A stretch of 64,000 nt of DNA from JANMZO01 sp963763135 (GTDB lineage Bacteria > Actinomycetota > Acidimicrobiia > Acidimicrobiales > JANYDT01), in contig CAVXNJ010000004.1 in NCBI GenBank assembly GCA_963763135.1, positions 1,240,001 to 1,304,000 of the forward strand, read 5' to 3'. Of the stretch, positions 62,208 to 64,000 are shown in pieces; position 1 is the stretch's first letter; every line of letters starts with the position of its first letter. The position numbers and the translations under genes were made by a program. The notes below the pieces were generated by a model. That model had not been told where the DNA came from and searched no databases. It saw only the letters and a program-made list of their open reading frames with translations.

Positions 62208-63106
62208 TCCCCCAGTGTGCGTACGACCCCCGTTGATGGTCCACAGTTGACCGATGAGCCGGGCTCGGTATCACGATGCAGATAGCCCAACGCCACGACC
62301 GTTGCCGTTGTGGGATCCGCACCGTCTGGCAGCGATGCGACACTCGTGATCGTTCCCCGAACCGAGCCGTCGTGTGTCAGTTCGGCACCGACGGAGATCA
62401 GCTCGGCCACCGAGAGTTCAACACCATCGAACTGGATGCGCCGGAGCACCCGAGGCGTCATGGCACCCCGGCTGTCGATGCGTTCGACCAGCTCCTGCCC
62501 GACGTAGCAGCCTTTGGAAAAACTCACGGCGAGGCCGACGAGACCGGTCGCATTCGGAATCGTTGAATCGTTCAGTTCATAAGGGAACATAGGAACGCCA
62601 GACGCTATGCGCACATAGGAAAGGCACTCGGGATCGACCATCGGAACGTCGCTCGAAAGGGCGTCGACGAACACGTCGACGCCAGACATGGCCGGAAAGG
62701 CGGGCACCGCTCCATCGGGAGCAAACTCGGCAGCGTCGGGGCCGCGCAACGCCCAAACCGGAGAAGACTCGACAAGCGTCAGAACGCATTTCGTGCGTAT
62801 CAGGAAGCGTCGAAGTGCCGCCTCCATCCCGCTTCCGGTGCCGGGATCTGCATCGAGACGAAACGTCGCCTCATGGGTTCGGGTGACCCGCATGAAGCCG
62901 ATGAGTTTTCCCGTGGGCTGCAGGAGAAACGACCACGTTGCGTCGCCGATGGCGAGTTCGCTCAGGTCCTGGCTCAATTGACTCTGAAGAAACTTCAACG
63001 TGTCGGGACCATCGGCGACGATCACATCGCGAGTTACAGCAACAGCTCCGCACGAATCAGTAAGCGCGCGTACTCCCTGTTCTCCCGTGAGTACGCGACC
63101 GCTCAT
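62201..63106 (-). CDS. ygfZ: YgfZ/GcvT-like folate-binding protein
   Basis: 301 aa from ATG 63106. YgfZ supports repair or assembly of iron-sulfur enzymes with tetrahydrofolate. The signature FSKGCYVGQELVERIDSRG with the conserved Cys is unmistakable; FLQSQLSQDLSELAIGDATW near the N-terminus is typical of the GcvT fold. The start overlaps the trpE stop (ATGA), so it is translationally coupled to trpE. The upstream extension in the same frame is inside trpE and is not used. Confidence 0.9.
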   Translation of the reverse strand: MSGRVLTGEQGVRALTDSCGAVAVTRDVIVADGPDTLKFLQSQLSQDLSELAIGDATWSFLLQPTGKLIGFMRVTRTHEATFRLDADPGTGSGMEAALRRFLIRTKCVLTLVESSPVWALRGPDAAEFAPDGAVPAFPAMSGVDVFVDALSSDVPMVDPECLSYVRIASGVPMFPYELNDSTIPNATGLVGLAVSFSKGCYVGQELVERIDSRGAMTPRVLRRIQFDGVELSVAELISVGAELTHDGSVRGTITSVASLPDGADPTTATVVALGYLHRDTEPGSSVNCGPSTGVVRTLGEW

Positions 63107-64000
63107 GACCGTGACTGCTTCATGCGACGGGCGGCAGGCACCGCCGCCAGGAGGGCCGCGGATTTGAAGAAGCACTCTTCATCTTCGGCGACCGGGTCGG
63201 AGTCGGCCACGATGCCGGCGCCGGACTGCACCGACGCCCGCCCGTCGGGGCGAACGAACATGGTGCGAATAGCGATGGCGGTGTCGAGATTACCGGCGAA
63301 GTCGAAGTAGCCCACGACTCCGGCATACGGCCCACGTCGCGCCGGCTCGAGATCGTCGATGATCTCCATCGCCCGCACTTTCGGCGCGCCCGAGACGGTT
63401 CCGGCGGGAAACGTCGCGCGGAGAACATCGATCGGCCCGAGGCCGTCGCGCAGCTCGCCCGAAACCTGCGACGTCAGGTGCATGACGTGCGAGTAGTGCT
63501 CGAGGGTCATCAGTTCCTCCACCGTGCAGGTCCCGAACTTCACGACCCGACCAACATCGTTGCGGGCCAAATCGACCAGCATGATGTGTTCGGCCACTTC
63601 CTTGGGATGCTCACGGAGTTCGCCACCGAGACGACGATCTTCTTCCTCGGTGGCCCCACGACGGCGGGTGCCAGCGATCGGTCGGGAGATCACGCGTCGA
63701 TCGAGCAACTGCACCATCGGCTCTGGCGAGGAACCGATCACGGTCACTTCCGGCGACTGGATGAGGTACATGTAGGGGCTCGGGTTCACGAGCCGCAGCA
63801 CCCGGTAAACGTCGTAAGGGTTCGCATCGAGATCGAGGTCATAACGCTGCGACAGAACCACCTGAAAGATGTCGCCCGCGAGAATGTGCTCCTTCGCCGT
63901 CTGCACCGCCAACTGATACTGGCCCGGTGCCATCGAGCACGTGGTTTCGGGGCGGGGGTCAGTCGGATCCGGCGGCAGTGCAAGCGAATACGGGAGCGGC
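63103..64000 (-). CDS. trpE: Anthranilate synthase component I, C-terminal part (cut by window edge)
   Basis: About 298 residues are present; the N-terminal part lies beyond base 64000, and the frame is open to the edge. Chorismate-binding domain motifs: GDIFQVVLSQRYDLDLDANP, SPEPMVQLLDRRVISRPIAG, TRRRGATEEEDRRLGGEL, HIMLVDLARNDVGRV, PAGTVSGAPKVRAMEIIDDL and QSGAGIVADSDPVAEDEECF. PIAGT together with the extensive match favours TrpE over PabB. It is 10 kb from trpC-F-B-A and on the same strand; trpD and trpG are not in the window. Confidence 0.92.
   Translation of the reverse strand, partial: PLPYSLALPPDPTDPRPETTCSMAPGQYQLAVQTAKEHILAGDIFQVVLSQRYDLDLDANPYDVYRVLRLVNPSPYMYLIQSPEVTVIGSSPEPMVQLLDRRVISRPIAGTRRRGATEEEDRRLGGELREHPKEVAEHIMLVDLARNDVGRVVKFGTCTVEELMTLEHYSHVMHLTSQVSGELRDGLGPIDVLRATFPAGTVSGAPKVRAMEIIDDLEPARRGPYAGVVGYFDFAGNLDTAIAIRTMFVRPDGRASVQSGAGIVADSDPVAEDEECFFKSAALLAAVPAARRMKQSRS

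Overview
The window is a dense, GC-rich chromosomal stretch from an actinobacterium. A deep-branching lineage such as the Acidimicrobiia is my best guess, inferred from gene content and not proven. Supporting points are the neighbourhood gap / yvcK / rapZ / uvrC / uvrA / uvrB / coaE / rpsA / polA with an ANTAR regulator beside polA (as in Mycobacterium), frequent GTG starts, many ATGA overlaps and a TCGAAC-type LexA box. No rRNA, insertion sequence, phage or CRISPR array was seen.

Layout. 1-11.3 kb (minus strand): truncated gap, then yvcK, rapZ, a methyltransferase, uvrC, uvrA, uvrB and coaE, covering cell-envelope/carbon control and nucleotide excision repair. 11.4-14.4 kb (plus): a NarL-type two-component pair and a small exported protein. 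14.5-22.3 kb (minus): rpsA, a multiply frameshifted membrane-protein gene, a frameshifted methyltransferase, polA, an ANTAR response regulator and a coiled-coil protein. 22.3-27 kb: frameshifted aldose epimerase, malQ, a J-domain protein, tRNA-Leu(CAA) and a TerC-family protein. 27.4-33.1 kb (plus): a fatty-acid synthesis operon fabD-fabH-fabG-acpP-fabF-bcp-fabZ. FabD carries a C-terminal biotinyl-like domain without the biotin lysine.

33.2-41.4 kb: a frameshifted membrane protein, an acyl-CoA dehydrogenase-like flavoprotein preceded by an array of six 49-bp palindromic modules, two coupled ABC exporters, and an AarF/ABC1 kinase. 41.4-46 kb: a probable MarR regulon holding a membrane protein, a 42-aa protein, a serine hydrolase, an ABC-F protein with a previously hidden 58-aa upstream gene and a 10-aa leader ORF, and the MarR gene itself (frameshifted). 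The promoters share one architecture and related palindromic operators.

46-52.7 kb (minus): an exported protein, a small CxxC/HIT-like protein, a second S1-domain protein (frameshifted) and trpC-trpF-trpB-trpA. 52.9-55 kb (plus): an OmpR/EnvZ-type pair. 55.1-62.2 kb: an LLM flavin oxidoreductase, then a catabolic/uptake locus (cytosine-deaminase-like amidohydrolase, XRE-cupin regulator, NMT1-type binding protein, DadA-like oxidase) with a shared operator, and a lipoprotein. 62.2-64 kb: ygfZ and the 3' part of trpE.

Two themes run through the window. Six genes are broken by small indels, one of them seven times, so either decay or sequence error must be considered. Four genes carry short tandem duplications exactly over their stop codons.
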